The notes under the pieces were generated by a model that worked only from the letters and a program-made list of their open reading frames with translations, was not told the origin of the DNA and ran no database searches. A DNA stretch of 44,933 bases, from NCBI GenBank assembly GCA_945860895.1, contig CAMASK010000017.1, forward strand, positions 1 through 44,933, read 5' to 3'. How positions within the stretch are numbered: the stretch's first letter is position 1; each line of letters begins with the position of its first letter. This DNA comes from Bacteriovorax stolpii (lineage in GTDB: Bacteria; Bdellovibrionota; Bacteriovoracia; Bacteriovoracales; Bacteriovoracaceae). Below, piece by piece: positions 17,074-25,318 of the stretch. The translations under genes were made by a program, and so were the position numbers.

Positions 17074-17859
17074 ATGATTCGTGCACTCCACACATCGGCT
17101 ACGGGCATGGCTGCTCAAGAATCAAACGTAAACACGATATCCAACAATATCGCAAACGTTAACACCACCGGATTTAAGAAGGCTCGTACTGAGTTTGACG
17201 ACCTATTGTACGAAACAGTCCATGAAGCAGGAGCAAAGTCTTCTGCCACTTCAGAATATAATGTTGGTCTACAGGTCGGTTCGGGAGCAAAAGTATCTGC
17301 CACTCGAAAAATCCATTCTCAGGGTTCACCTCAAATGACGAATAACCCCTATGATTTAATGGTTAATGGTGAAGGCTTTTTAGGAGTTATTGGTTCCAAT
17401 GGTGAACTAAAATATACTCGGGATGGAAGCTTCAACGTTGATTCTCAGGGAAATATGGTGACAAGGGCAGGTCAGAAAGTATTTCCAGGAATTGTTGTGC
17501 CACCAAATATTATGAAAATTAGTATTTCTGAAAATGGAATTGTAGAAGCTTTCACACGTCAGTCAATTGAGCCCATTAATTTAGGACAAGTTCCTGTCTT
17601 TACTTTCGTTAACCCGGTTGGTTTGCGCTCTGAAGGTGGAAACTTATTAGGGGCCACTTCTGGAAGTGGCCAGGCGATCCAAAACATCCCAGGGGAAAAT
17701 GGTTCAGGCACACTTATGCAAGGAGCTATCGAAGCTTCAAATGTAAACGTGATGAATGAAATGACCGATCTAATTAAGGCTCAACGAGCTTATGAAATGA
17801 ATTCAAAAGTCATGGGTGTAGCCGATCAAATGTTACAAACCGTGAATAACATCAGATAA
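17074..17859 (+). CDS. flgG: Flagellar distal rod protein FlgG
   Basis: FlgG builds the distal rod that passes the P and L rings. At 261 residues it has the standard length. It starts MIRALHTSATGMAAQE, followed by TISNNIANVNTTGFKKAR, and ends with DLIKAQRAYEMNSKVMGVADQMLQTVN, all diagnostic for FlgG. The rod-length-determining stretch and NPYDLMVNGEGF are present. It sits five bases before flgA. Confidence 0.97.
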   Translation: MIRALHTSATGMAAQESNVNTISNNIANVNTTGFKKARTEFDDLLYETVHEAGAKSSATSEYNVGLQVGSGAKVSATRKIHSQGSPQMTNNPYDLMVNGEGFLGVIGSNGELKYTRDGSFNVDSQGNMVTRAGQKVFPGIVVPPNIMKISISENGIVEAFTRQSIEPINLGQVPVFTFVNPVGLRSEGGNLLGATSGSGQAIQNIPGENGSGTLMQGAIEASNVNVMNEMTDLIKAQRAYEMNSKVMGVADQMLQTVNNIR

Positions 17860-17864
17860 AAAAT

Positions 17865-18740
17865 ATGAAATACTTTTTACTATTGATTCTAATTTTTGCC
17901 AAACATGCCGATGCATGTGAAGTAACTTTACCAAATCAGATGCTTATCATGAATGAAGACTTAATTGACAAAAGTATCTATCAGTCATCAAATTGTGAAT
18001 CTAAATTGATTGATGATCTTCATCAAACAGTAACAGGTCTTGAAGGACGAATAGCATCATTCCAGTTGAAAGAATTAATGTCCATTAAAGGTCATTCGCT
18101 TGAAATAAATCCTCCGTCAATACTCATTCAGCAGTTAAAAACTTTAATTCGCGAGCAATTGAAAATGCCATCAGGTGTACAGGTCAAAGCAGCCCACTCG
18201 CAAAATCTGCCCGGAATCATTGGATTGCCAGCAGGTGATAAGGTTGAAATAAGTTGTTTTAGCTGTCTTTTTGGTACTCAGGAACCTATCCATATTATCA
18301 TTTCTGGTATTGATGGAAGTAAGAAAACTATTATTGCTTCTGTCGATTTTAAAAAATTAGTGAAAGCTTATCGATTAATTTCACCATTAACCTCTTTTAG
18401 TCTCCTAGATGATGTAAGTATTTTAAAAGAAGAATATCTAGAAGCTATCCCCCACACTGATTTAATTACAGATAGGAACTTGCTTAAATTTTATAAAACA
18501 AATAAGCCACTTAGAGCTGGCGAATTATTAAAAAAATCAGATCTTAATGCAGTAAATTTGGTGCGTGCTGGACTAAAAACAGATGTGGTTTTAGAAAATA
18601 AAATGGTCCGGATTAAAACTTCTGGTATTAGTCGCAGCAATGGAAGTATTGGTGAAATGGTTGAAGTTTTTCATCCTCAAAAGAATAAAAAATACCTAGG
18701 TAAAGTTGTAGATATTAACAAAGTATTAGTGGAATTATGA
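17865..18740 (+). CDS. flgA: Flagella basal-body P-ring formation protein FlgA
   Basis: FlgA is the periplasmic chaperone for P-ring assembly by FlgI. A signal peptide (residues 1-17, ending ADA) leads 291 residues, longer than E. coli FlgA. The C-terminal SAF-type domain is visible in LRAGELLKKSDLNAVNLVRAG and GEMVEVFHPQKNKKYLGKVVD. Two short cysteine pairs in the N-terminal half may be oxidised. Its stop overlaps the flgH start by four bases. Confidence 0.85.
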   Translation: MKYFLLLILIFAKHADACEVTLPNQMLIMNEDLIDKSIYQSSNCESKLIDDLHQTVTGLEGRIASFQLKELMSIKGHSLEINPPSILIQQLKTLIREQLKMPSGVQVKAAHSQNLPGIIGLPAGDKVEISCFSCLFGTQEPIHIIISGIDGSKKTIIASVDFKKLVKAYRLISPLTSFSLLDDVSILKEEYLEAIPHTDLITDRNLLKFYKTNKPLRAGELLKKSDLNAVNLVRAGLKTDVVLENKMVRIKTSGISRSNGSIGEMVEVFHPQKNKKYLGKVVDINKVLVEL

Positions 18741-19501
18741 AAAAATTATTATTGTTTTTATTATTATCAGTAGTCTCTTGTTCTAATTATGTTAATAACA
18801 TTCACAGACAAATTGATCGTGAACAAAAGGTCGCTCGTGATGTTACCACTGGAGACATGTACCAGGACAACAGGCCCCCTAATAATCGTTTTACTAGAGA
18901 AAATGATAAACGTCCAATCAAAGACCCTCATACTTTTTCACTAGACGGTGGTCAAGCTGGACAACAGTTGCTTCCATCTGTCAAAAGAGACTATCGTCCA
19001 CAGCGAGTAACTAATAAGGACTTTGTAGACAACGATAATACAGGTAGTTTATGGGCTAACCAAGGATCTAGTTCTTCCTTATTCACTTATCAAAACGATA
19101 AACATACTGGAGATATGGTCATAATTAATGTTTTAGAAAATCTTCGAAATCAAATTTCAGCTGAATTAAAGCGAACTTTCCCTGATAAACCAAAGAAAGA
19201 TGTATCTGGTGCAAATATCGATGGAAAAAATTCTGTTTCTTCTTCCACGTCGACAACAAGCTCTGCAGATAATGAAATAGATATGAAAATTTATGATAAA
19301 GTATCTGGTACTGTTATGGAGGAGATAAGTAAGGATTACATTCTACTTCGCGGAAGAAAGGATGTGATCTTCAAGAAGGAAAAAAGGGCCATCGAAGTCC
19401 AAGGACTTGTGTCAAGAAAGGACATCATGGAAAATGATTATGTAAACTCGGATAAACTTTTAGATTCCAAGGTCATTATATTATGGGTAGAAAATCAATG
19501 A
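18737..19501 (+). CDS. flgH: Flagellar L-ring protein FlgH
   Basis: FlgH forms the outer-membrane ring of the basal body and is a lipoprotein. The signal ends in the lipobox VVSC at about residue 14. The family core appears as GSLWANQGSSSSLFTYQNDKHTGDMV and the end as IEVQGLVSRKDIMENDYVNS. The serine/threonine-rich stretch near 165-177 is low complexity. Its stop overlaps the flgI start by four bases. Confidence 0.93.
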   Translation: MKKLLLFLLLSVVSCSNYVNNIHRQIDREQKVARDVTTGDMYQDNRPPNNRFTRENDKRPIKDPHTFSLDGGQAGQQLLPSVKRDYRPQRVTNKDFVDNDNTGSLWANQGSSSSLFTYQNDKHTGDMVIINVLENLRNQISAELKRTFPDKPKKDVSGANIDGKNSVSSSTSTTSSADNEIDMKIYDKVSGTVMEEISKDYILLRGRKDVIFKKEKRAIEVQGLVSRKDIMENDYVNSDKLLDSKVIILWVENQ

Positions 19502-20496
19502 AAAGTATTCTTTCAATCGTTTTATGCATCATAACTCTTCCCGCATTTGGATCTGCCAGCAGATTAAAGGATCTCATTACTATTAAAGGAGTAAGAGAAA
19601 ATCCTTTAGTTGGTTATGGTCTAGTCATTGGACTCAATGGAACAGGTGATGGTGGTGGAGAAATCACTAACACTTCATTAAAAAAGATGTTCCAAACTCT
19701 TGGTCTTAATCCACAAAAAGAAGTGACTTCGAAAAACGTTGCAGCAGTTATTGTAACAGCCAAACTACCGGCTTTCGGGCGCAATGGGCAGAAACTTGAT
19801 GTCACGGTATCTTCAATTGGGGATGCATCCAGTCTGGCTGGCGGGACACTTCTTGTGACTCCATTAAAAGGTGGCGATGGTCAGATTTACGCTGTTGCCA
19901 ATGGTCCACTTTCTGTTGGTGGGCTTGATAAAGGTAAAAAGTTTTCAACTACGGCTCGCATTCCAGATGGTGGTATTATCGAGAAAGAATTAGATATTTC
20001 TTTCAATGATAAAAAAGCCATTCGTATGGCGTTGAATAATCCAGATTTCACAACAGCAGCTAGAATTGAAAGAACCATCAATCAAGAATTAGGTGGAAAA
20101 TACGCAACAGCAGCCGATGCTACAACCATTGATGTAATCATTCCTAGTTCTTACGAGAGAAAAGTAGTTGAGTTAATTGCTAATATTGAAAATTTTAAGG
20201 TCATTGCTGATGTTTCAGCTAAAATCGTGATTAATGAAAGAACGGGAACTTTGGTAGCAGGTGGTGACATAGTTTTAAAGAAATCAGCTGTCAGCCATAG
20301 AGATATGGTACTAGAAGTTAAAGGTGGAGATGAAGTCTCAGGTAAACGTTCAATAGTGGCCCTGGAACAAGCCACAACTATCAATGATTTAGTTAAAGCT
20401 TTGAATGCTTTAGGTACGACTCCGGAGGATCTTATTTCCATTTTCCAGGCACTCAAACAAAACGGTGCGCTCTTGGCTGAAATCGAACTAATTTAG
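19498..20496 (+). CDS. flgI: Flagellar P-ring protein FlgI
   Basis: FlgI forms the peptidoglycan-associated ring. I take the ATG at 19498, which overlaps the flgH stop as ATGA and begins a clean signal peptide ending FGSA. A start at 19483 would add five residues in front of it. The mature protein shows ASRLKDLITIKGVRENPLVG, LNGTGDGG and the C-terminal ALNALGTTPEDLISIFQALK of the family. The length of 332 residues is usual. It is the last gene of the sigma-54 operon. Confidence 0.96.
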   Translation: MKSILSIVLCIITLPAFGSASRLKDLITIKGVRENPLVGYGLVIGLNGTGDGGGEITNTSLKKMFQTLGLNPQKEVTSKNVAAVIVTAKLPAFGRNGQKLDVTVSSIGDASSLAGGTLLVTPLKGGDGQIYAVANGPLSVGGLDKGKKFSTTARIPDGGIIEKELDISFNDKKAIRMALNNPDFTTAARIERTINQELGGKYATAADATTIDVIIPSSYERKVVELIANIENFKVIADVSAKIVINERTGTLVAGGDIVLKKSAVSHRDMVLEVKGGDEVSGKRSIVALEQATTINDLVKALNALGTTPEDLISIFQALKQNGALLAEIELI

Positions 20497-20506
20497 TTCC
20501 TGGTTT

Positions 20507-20536
20507 GGGTGTCAACAAGATACCCGGCCAATTTTT
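20507..20536 (+). terminator. Weak terminator after flgI
   Basis: A 7-bp stem with one G-U pair (20507-20513 with 20519-20525) has a five-base loop and is followed six bases later by five Ts (20532-20536). It may separate the two flagellar operons. Read-through is likely. Confidence 0.35.
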
Positions 20537-20594
20537 CCCTATTAAGTTTTCTCCTAACACTCCGACCCCAAAAAATGCTACACTTTTAGATAGA

Positions 20595-20628
20595 ATCTCA
20601 TCAGGATGATGGGATAAAAACTAGGATG
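20595..20628 (+). promoter_or_regulatory. Candidate CsrA-binding hairpin and second GGA motif before flgJ
   Basis: Arms 20595-20602 and 20608-20615 form an 8-bp stem (one G-U) presenting AGGAT (20603-20607) in the loop. A second AGGATG follows at 20623-20628, over the ribosome-binding site, 20 bases downstream. CsrA is a dimer that prefers two GGA sites at about this distance. The loop and its flanks match the flgF leader hairpin. Confidence 0.5.
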
Positions 20629-20635
20629 GTACCGA

Positions 20636-20998
20636 TTGAAAGTCTCTGCAGATTTCAAAACTCTACCCAATCAAAACAAGCCAACAAATCCGGTTAAGCC
20701 ATTCGAAGAAATTGCTGAAGGTATGGAAGCTAACTTTACGTCGCATATGTTGGCAGAGATGAGAAAAACTGTACCTAAAGAAACAGAAGATTCATCGGCA
20801 ATGAATTATTATAATTCTTTGCTAGATTACGAAAGAGCCCAACTTATGGCAAAATCTGACAGTGGTCTGGGTATTAAGAAAGTTATCCTGGATCAAATTG
20901 TACCTCAGCATATGAAACATTATTTAAAAAATGCGCAAGCCACGGGACCAAGTCAAGGAATGACAAAAGTATCCATGAAGGAGAATACAAATGAGTAG
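20636..20998 (+). CDS. flgJ: Rod-binding protein, FlgJ N-terminal type
   Basis: This 120-residue protein corresponds to the rod-capping half of FlgJ (EIAEGMEANFTSHMLAEMRK, then NYYNSLLDYERAQLMAKSD and GIKKVILDQI). The muramidase half found in E. coli is absent, as in many non-enteric bacteria, so another hydrolase must open the wall. Translation starts at TTG (20636), nine bases after AGGA. It leads the second flagellar unit and overlaps flgM by eight bases. Confidence 0.85.
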   Translation: MKVSADFKTLPNQNKPTNPVKPFEEIAEGMEANFTSHMLAEMRKTVPKETEDSSAMNYYNSLLDYERAQLMAKSDSGLGIKKVILDQIVPQHMKHYLKNAQATGPSQGMTKVSMKENTNE

Positions 20999-21320
20999 TA
21001 TCGACACCCGTTCATCTTTTTTTCCTCGCACCCGTTCTTCTCAGACTGAGTCGACAAAAAGTGGCAGTCAAGTGGATGGTCTTTCAGATAGAAATTCTAC
21101 AGAACGTGCTGCCGAGCTCATGGACAAAACTGCAACTGACGCTAAAGTAAGTATCCCTGAAGGTGTAAAAGATTTTTCACGCATTAAGAAAGCAGCCTTG
21201 AATGCACCTGAGCAAGATAACTCTGAAAAGATTGCTCGTTTAAAAGCTCAAATTGCTGCCGGCACTTATGAAGTAGATTATGACGGTCTTGCAGACAAAA
21301 TCCTTACCTCAGAGTTTTAA
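20991..21320 (+). CDS. flgM: Negative regulator of flagellin synthesis FlgM (anti-sigma-28)
   Basis: FlgM holds sigma-28 inactive until the hook is complete, then is exported. The first 60 residues are Ser/Thr-rich and disordered. The C-terminal sigma-binding segment is recognisable as EKIARLKAQIAAGTYEVDYD followed by GLADKIL. At 109 residues it is close to family size. Presence of flgM implies a sigma-28 gene elsewhere. AAGGAG precedes the ATG. Confidence 0.85.
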   Translation: MSSIDTRSSFFPRTRSSQTESTKSGSQVDGLSDRNSTERAAELMDKTATDAKVSIPEGVKDFSRIKKAALNAPEQDNSEKIARLKAQIAAGTYEVDYDGLADKILTSEF

Positions 21321-21329
21321 GGAGTTCAG

Positions 21330-21830
21330 ATGACGGATGCACGCATGGATGAGAAGAGGCTCTATTACCATCGCGCCTTAGACGTGTGGGAAGCTTTTTG
21401 CCAACTCCATAAAGAACTTTATGACCTCACTTGTGAAGAGTATCTCACTCTGCTTGCCAGTGACATTGATAAACTTGAAGATATGCTTCCAATTAAGAAA
21501 GAAATCATAGGAAAAATTTCAGATCTTGAATTAGTGCGTACAGAGCTAATTGACAAAATAAACGACACCAAATTATTTCCTAAAATTATTCGTGCTAGTG
21601 ATCTTTTAGCCGCATTTACAGATTTCGATCAGCAATCCCCTATTCCTGCACTTTATAACTTAAATAGCCTTTTACTGGATATTATCCATAAGATTCAGGA
21701 TCAAAATAAAAAGAACCAAATGTTCTTAAATAAATCGATGCTCTCATTGCGTGAAATTAAACAAGGTTTCACTGGAAAAAAAACTTATACAACCTATGGC
21801 GCGGATGGAATGACCCGCGCTGGTCGATAA
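21330..21830 (+). CDS. flgN: FlgN-like chaperone for hook-associated proteins
   Basis: This 166-residue helical protein has heptad-like hydrophobic spacing (LHKELYDLTCEEYLTLLASD, DKLEDMLPIKKEII). It lies directly between flgM and flgK, where FlgN is normally encoded. FlgN binds FlgK and FlgL before export. Sequence identity in this family is low, so position and helical pattern carry the call. AAGGAG is close upstream. Confidence 0.7.
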   Translation: MTDARMDEKRLYYHRALDVWEAFCQLHKELYDLTCEEYLTLLASDIDKLEDMLPIKKEIIGKISDLELVRTELIDKINDTKLFPKIIRASDLLAAFTDFDQQSPIPALYNLNSLLLDIIHKIQDQNKKNQMFLNKSMLSLREIKQGFTGKKTYTTYGADGMTRAGR

Positions 21831-21849
21831 AAATGACGAAGGACTTGCA

Positions 21850-23316
21850 TTGTCTGGCGATTTATTAAATATTGGTAAATCTGGTCTGTTTACAGCGAAG
21901 CAGTCGATGTCGACGACTTCGCATAACATTGCCAACGCTAACACTGAGGGATTTTCCCGTCAGGAAGTCCGTACTGAAACTGGCACAGCCATCCAGGAAG
22001 GTGATTATGTTATTGGTCGTGGTGTAGAAATTCAAAGCATTCGCCGGCAGCACGATGAGCTAATTGAAAAGAAGCTCAACAATTCAATCACTGCTGATAA
22101 ATATAATGAAGAACGTACTAACCAACTTGACCAGGTAGAGGAAATCTTCAACGAGATTAACTCAGATGGTATGAATAAAATTCTAAATCGTTTTTTTAAT
22201 TCGATGAGAGAGCTCGCAAATCAGCCAGATAATCAAGCAGTGAGAAGCGTTGTAAAAGAAAATGCTAATGTTGTTGTTGGTGACTTTCATCGCATTCAGG
22301 ATAATCTCGACAACAACCGCAACAGCATTAATAAAAAAATCAATTTAACCACTCAAGAAATTAATAGCTTGGCATCCACCATTGCTAATCTCAATAAAGA
22401 AATTAATATTCAGGAAGTGACCGGAGGCATGGCCAATGATCTTCGGGATCAGCGTGATATTGCTCTCAGAAAACTATCTGAATTTTTTCCATTACAAACA
22501 TACTCTGATTCTGAAGGACAATTTGTCGTCAGTATTGAAGGAGTTGGTTCAATTGTTTCTGGTGGATTAGCCCAGCAATTAGCTGTCGGCTCCGTTGTTA
22601 AAGAAGGCTCATCTTCAGTAGATAAAGGTAATGCAGAAATATTTTTTGCCAATCGTCCCAGCCATGCATTTTCAGACAAGATTAAGAACGGAACCCTTGG
22701 GGCACTTTTAAAAACACGAAATGATGAAATTGAAGGTCTTGAGAAACAACTTAATGATCTTGCTCACGGTCTGGTACTTTCGACCAATGCTATCCATAGA
22801 CGAGGATTTGCCAATCATCCGGTTCCTATTGATGCATTAGGAAATCCTCTTCCTAATAATGCTCAGAAAAAAGTCACAGGAATCAACTTTTTTAAAGAGC
22901 CATTGGACCTCACACGAGCCGCTGAGTACATTGATATTTCAGATGAAGTTAAAGAAGATGTTAATAATATTGCTGCTGGTTTAGAAGCGAATAAACCTGG
23001 TGATAATCGTATTGCAATTGCCATATCAAAACTTCAACATGAAAAAGTTTTGGATTCAGGTACGACGACTTTCGAGGAACAATATTTAAAATCAGTAGGT
23101 AATATTGGTCTTCAAGCTGGTAAGGCTAAAATTGATGGAGAACAATCAGCAGGCATCTTAGCCCAGGCAAAATCATTCAAGGAGCGTCTTTCAGGCGTCT
23201 CATTAGATGAAGAAGCAGCCAATATGGTACGTTATCAGAATGCATATGAGGCATCAGCCAAAGTAATTAAAGCATCAGATGAGATGTTTAAAGCTGTAAT
23301 GAGTTTACTTCCATGA
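21850..23316 (+). CDS. flgK: Flagellar hook-associated protein 1 FlgK
   Basis: FlgK joins hook to filament. The N-terminal D0 signature is complete (NIGKSGLFTAKQSMSTTSHN, then IANANTEGFSRQEV) and the C-terminal one is DEEAANMVRYQNAYEASAKV. At 488 residues it is near typical length. Translation starts at TTG (21850), six bases after AAGGA. This is the third TTG start among the flagellar genes here, after flgF and flgJ. Confidence 0.96.
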   Translation: MSGDLLNIGKSGLFTAKQSMSTTSHNIANANTEGFSRQEVRTETGTAIQEGDYVIGRGVEIQSIRRQHDELIEKKLNNSITADKYNEERTNQLDQVEEIFNEINSDGMNKILNRFFNSMRELANQPDNQAVRSVVKENANVVVGDFHRIQDNLDNNRNSINKKINLTTQEINSLASTIANLNKEINIQEVTGGMANDLRDQRDIALRKLSEFFPLQTYSDSEGQFVVSIEGVGSIVSGGLAQQLAVGSVVKEGSSSVDKGNAEIFFANRPSHAFSDKIKNGTLGALLKTRNDEIEGLEKQLNDLAHGLVLSTNAIHRRGFANHPVPIDALGNPLPNNAQKKVTGINFFKEPLDLTRAAEYIDISDEVKEDVNNIAAGLEANKPGDNRIAIAISKLQHEKVLDSGTTTFEEQYLKSVGNIGLQAGKAKIDGEQSAGILAQAKSFKERLSGVSLDEEAANMVRYQNAYEASAKVIKASDEMFKAVMSLLP

Positions 23317-23325
23317 GAATAAAAA

Positions 23326-24297
23326 ATGAGTAGAGTCTCAGAAAATTCATCAGTCAGCTCAATCAACTATGCCCTTGGAAAAAGTAAAGGCAAAGTTGAG
23401 GAGCTACAATTAAAAGGATCGACACTTAAACGTCTAACGAAGCCGTCTGATGACCCTTTGGGTAACGTGGAACTCATGGCCGTTCGTTCGCAGAAAGTGG
23501 ATGCTGAGCAGTATCTCCGTAATTTAAATTTTGCGAAGACACAACTTTCATATACAGAAAATATTCTTGAAGAAATGACTGATATTTTGGTGACGGCCAA
23601 AGAATTAGCCATCGGACAAGCTTCTTCAATTTATTCACCCGATGTTCGTCTTGCAGTTTCTAAAGAAATTCACCAAATACGCAATCAAGTTTTAGGACTT
23701 GCTAATAAGCGTATTGGTAATCGTTATCTTTTCTCAGGTCAAAAAGTTTTAACTCGTCCATTTGATGAGAGTGGTCACTACAATGGTGATCAGAACAAAA
23801 TTAATATCGAAATAAATAAAGACTTATTTATTCCGATTAATTTATCAGGAAGAGATCTATTCTTCTGCGATGAAAAAAAATCGATAGAGAGTGAGCAACT
23901 AAATCTTTCTCCTACTTCAGATGATCTTCAACGAACACCCGCTGCAGAATCTGGTGAAGTACCAATGAGCATATTTGATGAATTATTCGCACTAGAAAAT
24001 GCACTACTCAATGATAATCCTAAAATAATTCAGGGACTCTTAGAGAACTTAGACTCAAGCATTGAAAGGGTTGTGACATTCAGAACAGAAATTGGCGCAC
24101 TCACAAATACTATTGCGAATACTGAGACTAATATCGAGAAGAGCAATCTTGTTAACGAGGCGCACAAGAGCAGAATTGAGGACGCTGACGTTTCAGTAAT
24201 CATGGGTGATCTGCAAAAAGAGCAGGCAATCCTTAAGGCTACCTATAAAGCTAGCTCAAATTTGATGAATACATCCCTTATGGACTTCCTGCGATAA
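23326..24297 (+). CDS. flgL: Flagellar hook-associated protein 3 FlgL
   Basis: FlgL completes the hook-filament junction. The 323-residue protein resembles flagellin at both ends: LKGSTLKRLTKPSDDPLGNV near residue 30 and ESNL-type helices ending DVSVIMGDLQKEQAILKATY. It follows flgK after nine bases and is the last structural gene of the unit. No flagellin gene is present in this window. Confidence 0.94.
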   Translation: MSRVSENSSVSSINYALGKSKGKVEELQLKGSTLKRLTKPSDDPLGNVELMAVRSQKVDAEQYLRNLNFAKTQLSYTENILEEMTDILVTAKELAIGQASSIYSPDVRLAVSKEIHQIRNQVLGLANKRIGNRYLFSGQKVLTRPFDESGHYNGDQNKINIEINKDLFIPINLSGRDLFFCDEKKSIESEQLNLSPTSDDLQRTPAAESGEVPMSIFDELFALENALLNDNPKIIQGLLENLDSSIERVVTFRTEIGALTNTIANTETNIEKSNLVNEAHKSRIEDADVSVIMGDLQKEQAILKATYKASSNLMNTSLMDFLR

Positions 24298-24354
24298 GAA
24301 ATTCTTACTAAAACTTAATTATTTTTTTAAATTTTCTTGATTTTCCTACACGAA

Positions 24355-24382
24355 TTGACGTAAACCTCTGCAACAGTAACTT
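24355..24382 (+). promoter_or_regulatory. Weak candidate promoter of csrA
   Basis: TTGACG (24355-24360) and TAACTT (24377-24382) are 16 bases apart. The -35 match is good and the -10 match poor. The 130-base gap holds no convincing terminator for flgL, so csrA may also be reached by read-through. Confidence 0.25.
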
Positions 24383-24414
24383 TATTGAGTGAAGTCATAT
24401 TCTTGACACGATAG

Positions 24415-24446
24415 ACAAGGATCAACCATGCTAGTTCTGACAAGGA
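24415..24446 (+). promoter_or_regulatory. Candidate CsrA autoregulatory sites
   Basis: ACAAGGAT (24415-24422), covering the ribosome-binding site, matches the known CsrA consensus core ACARGGAU. A second ACAAGGA (24440-24446) lies in codons 5-7, 25 bases downstream. Those codons encode the conserved TRK of CsrA, so the second site may be fortuitous. CsrA autorepression is known in E. coli. Confidence 0.45.
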
Positions 24447-24658
24447 AGCTAGGAGAAAGCATTGCAATCGATGATAATATCAAGATTGTTGTAGTGCAGA
24501 TAAAAGGTAAACAAGTTCGCCTCGGTATTAAAGCGCCGAAAGAAACTAAGATACATCGCGAGGAAGTTTACCAAGCGATTCAGGATCAGAATACTGAAGC
24601 TGTACAAGCGTCAATGTCTGACATCGCGCGCTTAGGCGAAGAGCTAAAGAAGAAATAA
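24428..24658 (+). CDS. csrA: Translational regulator CsrA
   Basis: CsrA is a small dimeric RNA-binding protein that blocks translation at GGA-containing leaders. The 76 residues begin [20 protein letters not shown] and contain [22 protein letters not shown], a full match. The C-terminal 20 residues form a helical extension in which FliW docks in other bacteria. Placement between flgL and fliW repeats the flagellar CsrA-FliW module of Bacillus, spirochaetes and Campylobacter relatives. Confidence 0.97.
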   Translation: MLVLTRKLGESIAIDDNIKIVVVQIKGKQVRLGIKAPKETKIHREEVYQAIQDQNTEAVQASMSDIARLGEELKKK

Positions 24659-24683
24659 TTTTCCTCCTTGATCATTTAATAGA

Positions 24684-24711
24684 TTGACTGATACCATCAA
24701 AGTGTTATGGT
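24684..24711 (+). promoter_or_regulatory. Candidate fliW promoter
   Basis: TTGACT (24684-24689), 16 bases, TATGGT (24706-24711) preceded by TG forms an extended -10 promoter. It would give fliW its own transcript apart from csrA. The -10 element overlaps the hairpin at 24707-24727. Confidence 0.4.
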
Positions 24712-24735
24712 AAGAATACCTTACCATTTTATTTT
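24707..24735 (+). terminator. Terminator-like hairpin between csrA and fliW
   Basis: A perfect 8-bp stem (24707-24714 with 24720-24727, ATGGTAAG and CTTACCAT) with loop AATAC is followed by TTTATTTT. An upstream TACCAT (24692-24697) can pair with the same first arm, so two exclusive structures exist. The low GC of the stem suggests partial termination. Confidence 0.45.
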
Positions 24736-24746
24736 GGAGGAAATCC

Positions 24747-25298
24747 ATGAAAGTCAAAACCACCAGATTTGGGGAACTTGAAGTTAACCCTACTGACCTC
24801 ATCACATTCGCTGAGGGATTATTTGGTTTTGAAAACCTCAAGAAATACTTCGTGGTTGATCCGGGAGATAGCACTCTAATTCTTTGGCTACAATCAACTG
24901 AAGATGAGAAAGTTGCATTTCCAATAATTGAACCAAAAATTTTCAAGCCAGACTATATAGCAAAACTTTTACCAGCTGACCTGAATGGCCTTGAGCTTGA
25001 TTCTCTTCAATCTGCTAAGCTTTACAGTGTTTTAACAATTCCTGGAAACGTAACTGAAATGTCTGCAAACTTGAAAGCACCGATAGTTATCAATTCAGCA
25101 AAAAAAATTGGTAAACAAATCGTTCTTCAAGATTCTAAACTCTCTGTTAAGCATGAAATGTATAAAGAGCTTAAAACTTATATTGTAAACTTCTCATCCG
25201 ATGTTTTTCGTTCAACTTCTTATGACACAAGCATCACTCTTGAGACTGGTGTTCTTAAATCAACTAAGACAAATACCAAAATTCTGGAAGCTCAATAG
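24747..25298 (+). CDS. fliW: Flagellar assembly factor FliW
   Basis: FliW binds flagellin and CsrA in exchange, coupling flagellin translation to secretion. The family pattern is clear: TDLITFAEGLFGFENLKKYF, then WLQSTEDEKVAFPIIEP. The 183 residues exceed the usual 140-150. The extra C-terminal 40 or so (ELKTYIVNFSSDVFRSTSYD and beyond) are not part of the core fold and I do not recognise them. GGAGG lies six bases before the ATG. Confidence 0.93.
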   Translation: MKVKTTRFGELEVNPTDLITFAEGLFGFENLKKYFVVDPGDSTLILWLQSTEDEKVAFPIIEPKIFKPDYIAKLLPADLNGLELDSLQSAKLYSVLTIPGNVTEMSANLKAPIVINSAKKIGKQIVLQDSKLSVKHEMYKELKTYIVNFSSDVFRSTSYDTSITLETGVLKSTKTNTKILEAQ

Positions 25299-25318
25299 TA
25301 TCAATTTAAAGCTAAAAT

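Noticed and set aside
20543-20568. Sigma-28 promoter before flgJ (TAAG, 14 bases, TCCGACCC)
   Set aside because: Only CCGA of the -10 element matches and the spacing is one base short; too weak to annotate although flgM implies sigma-28 exists.
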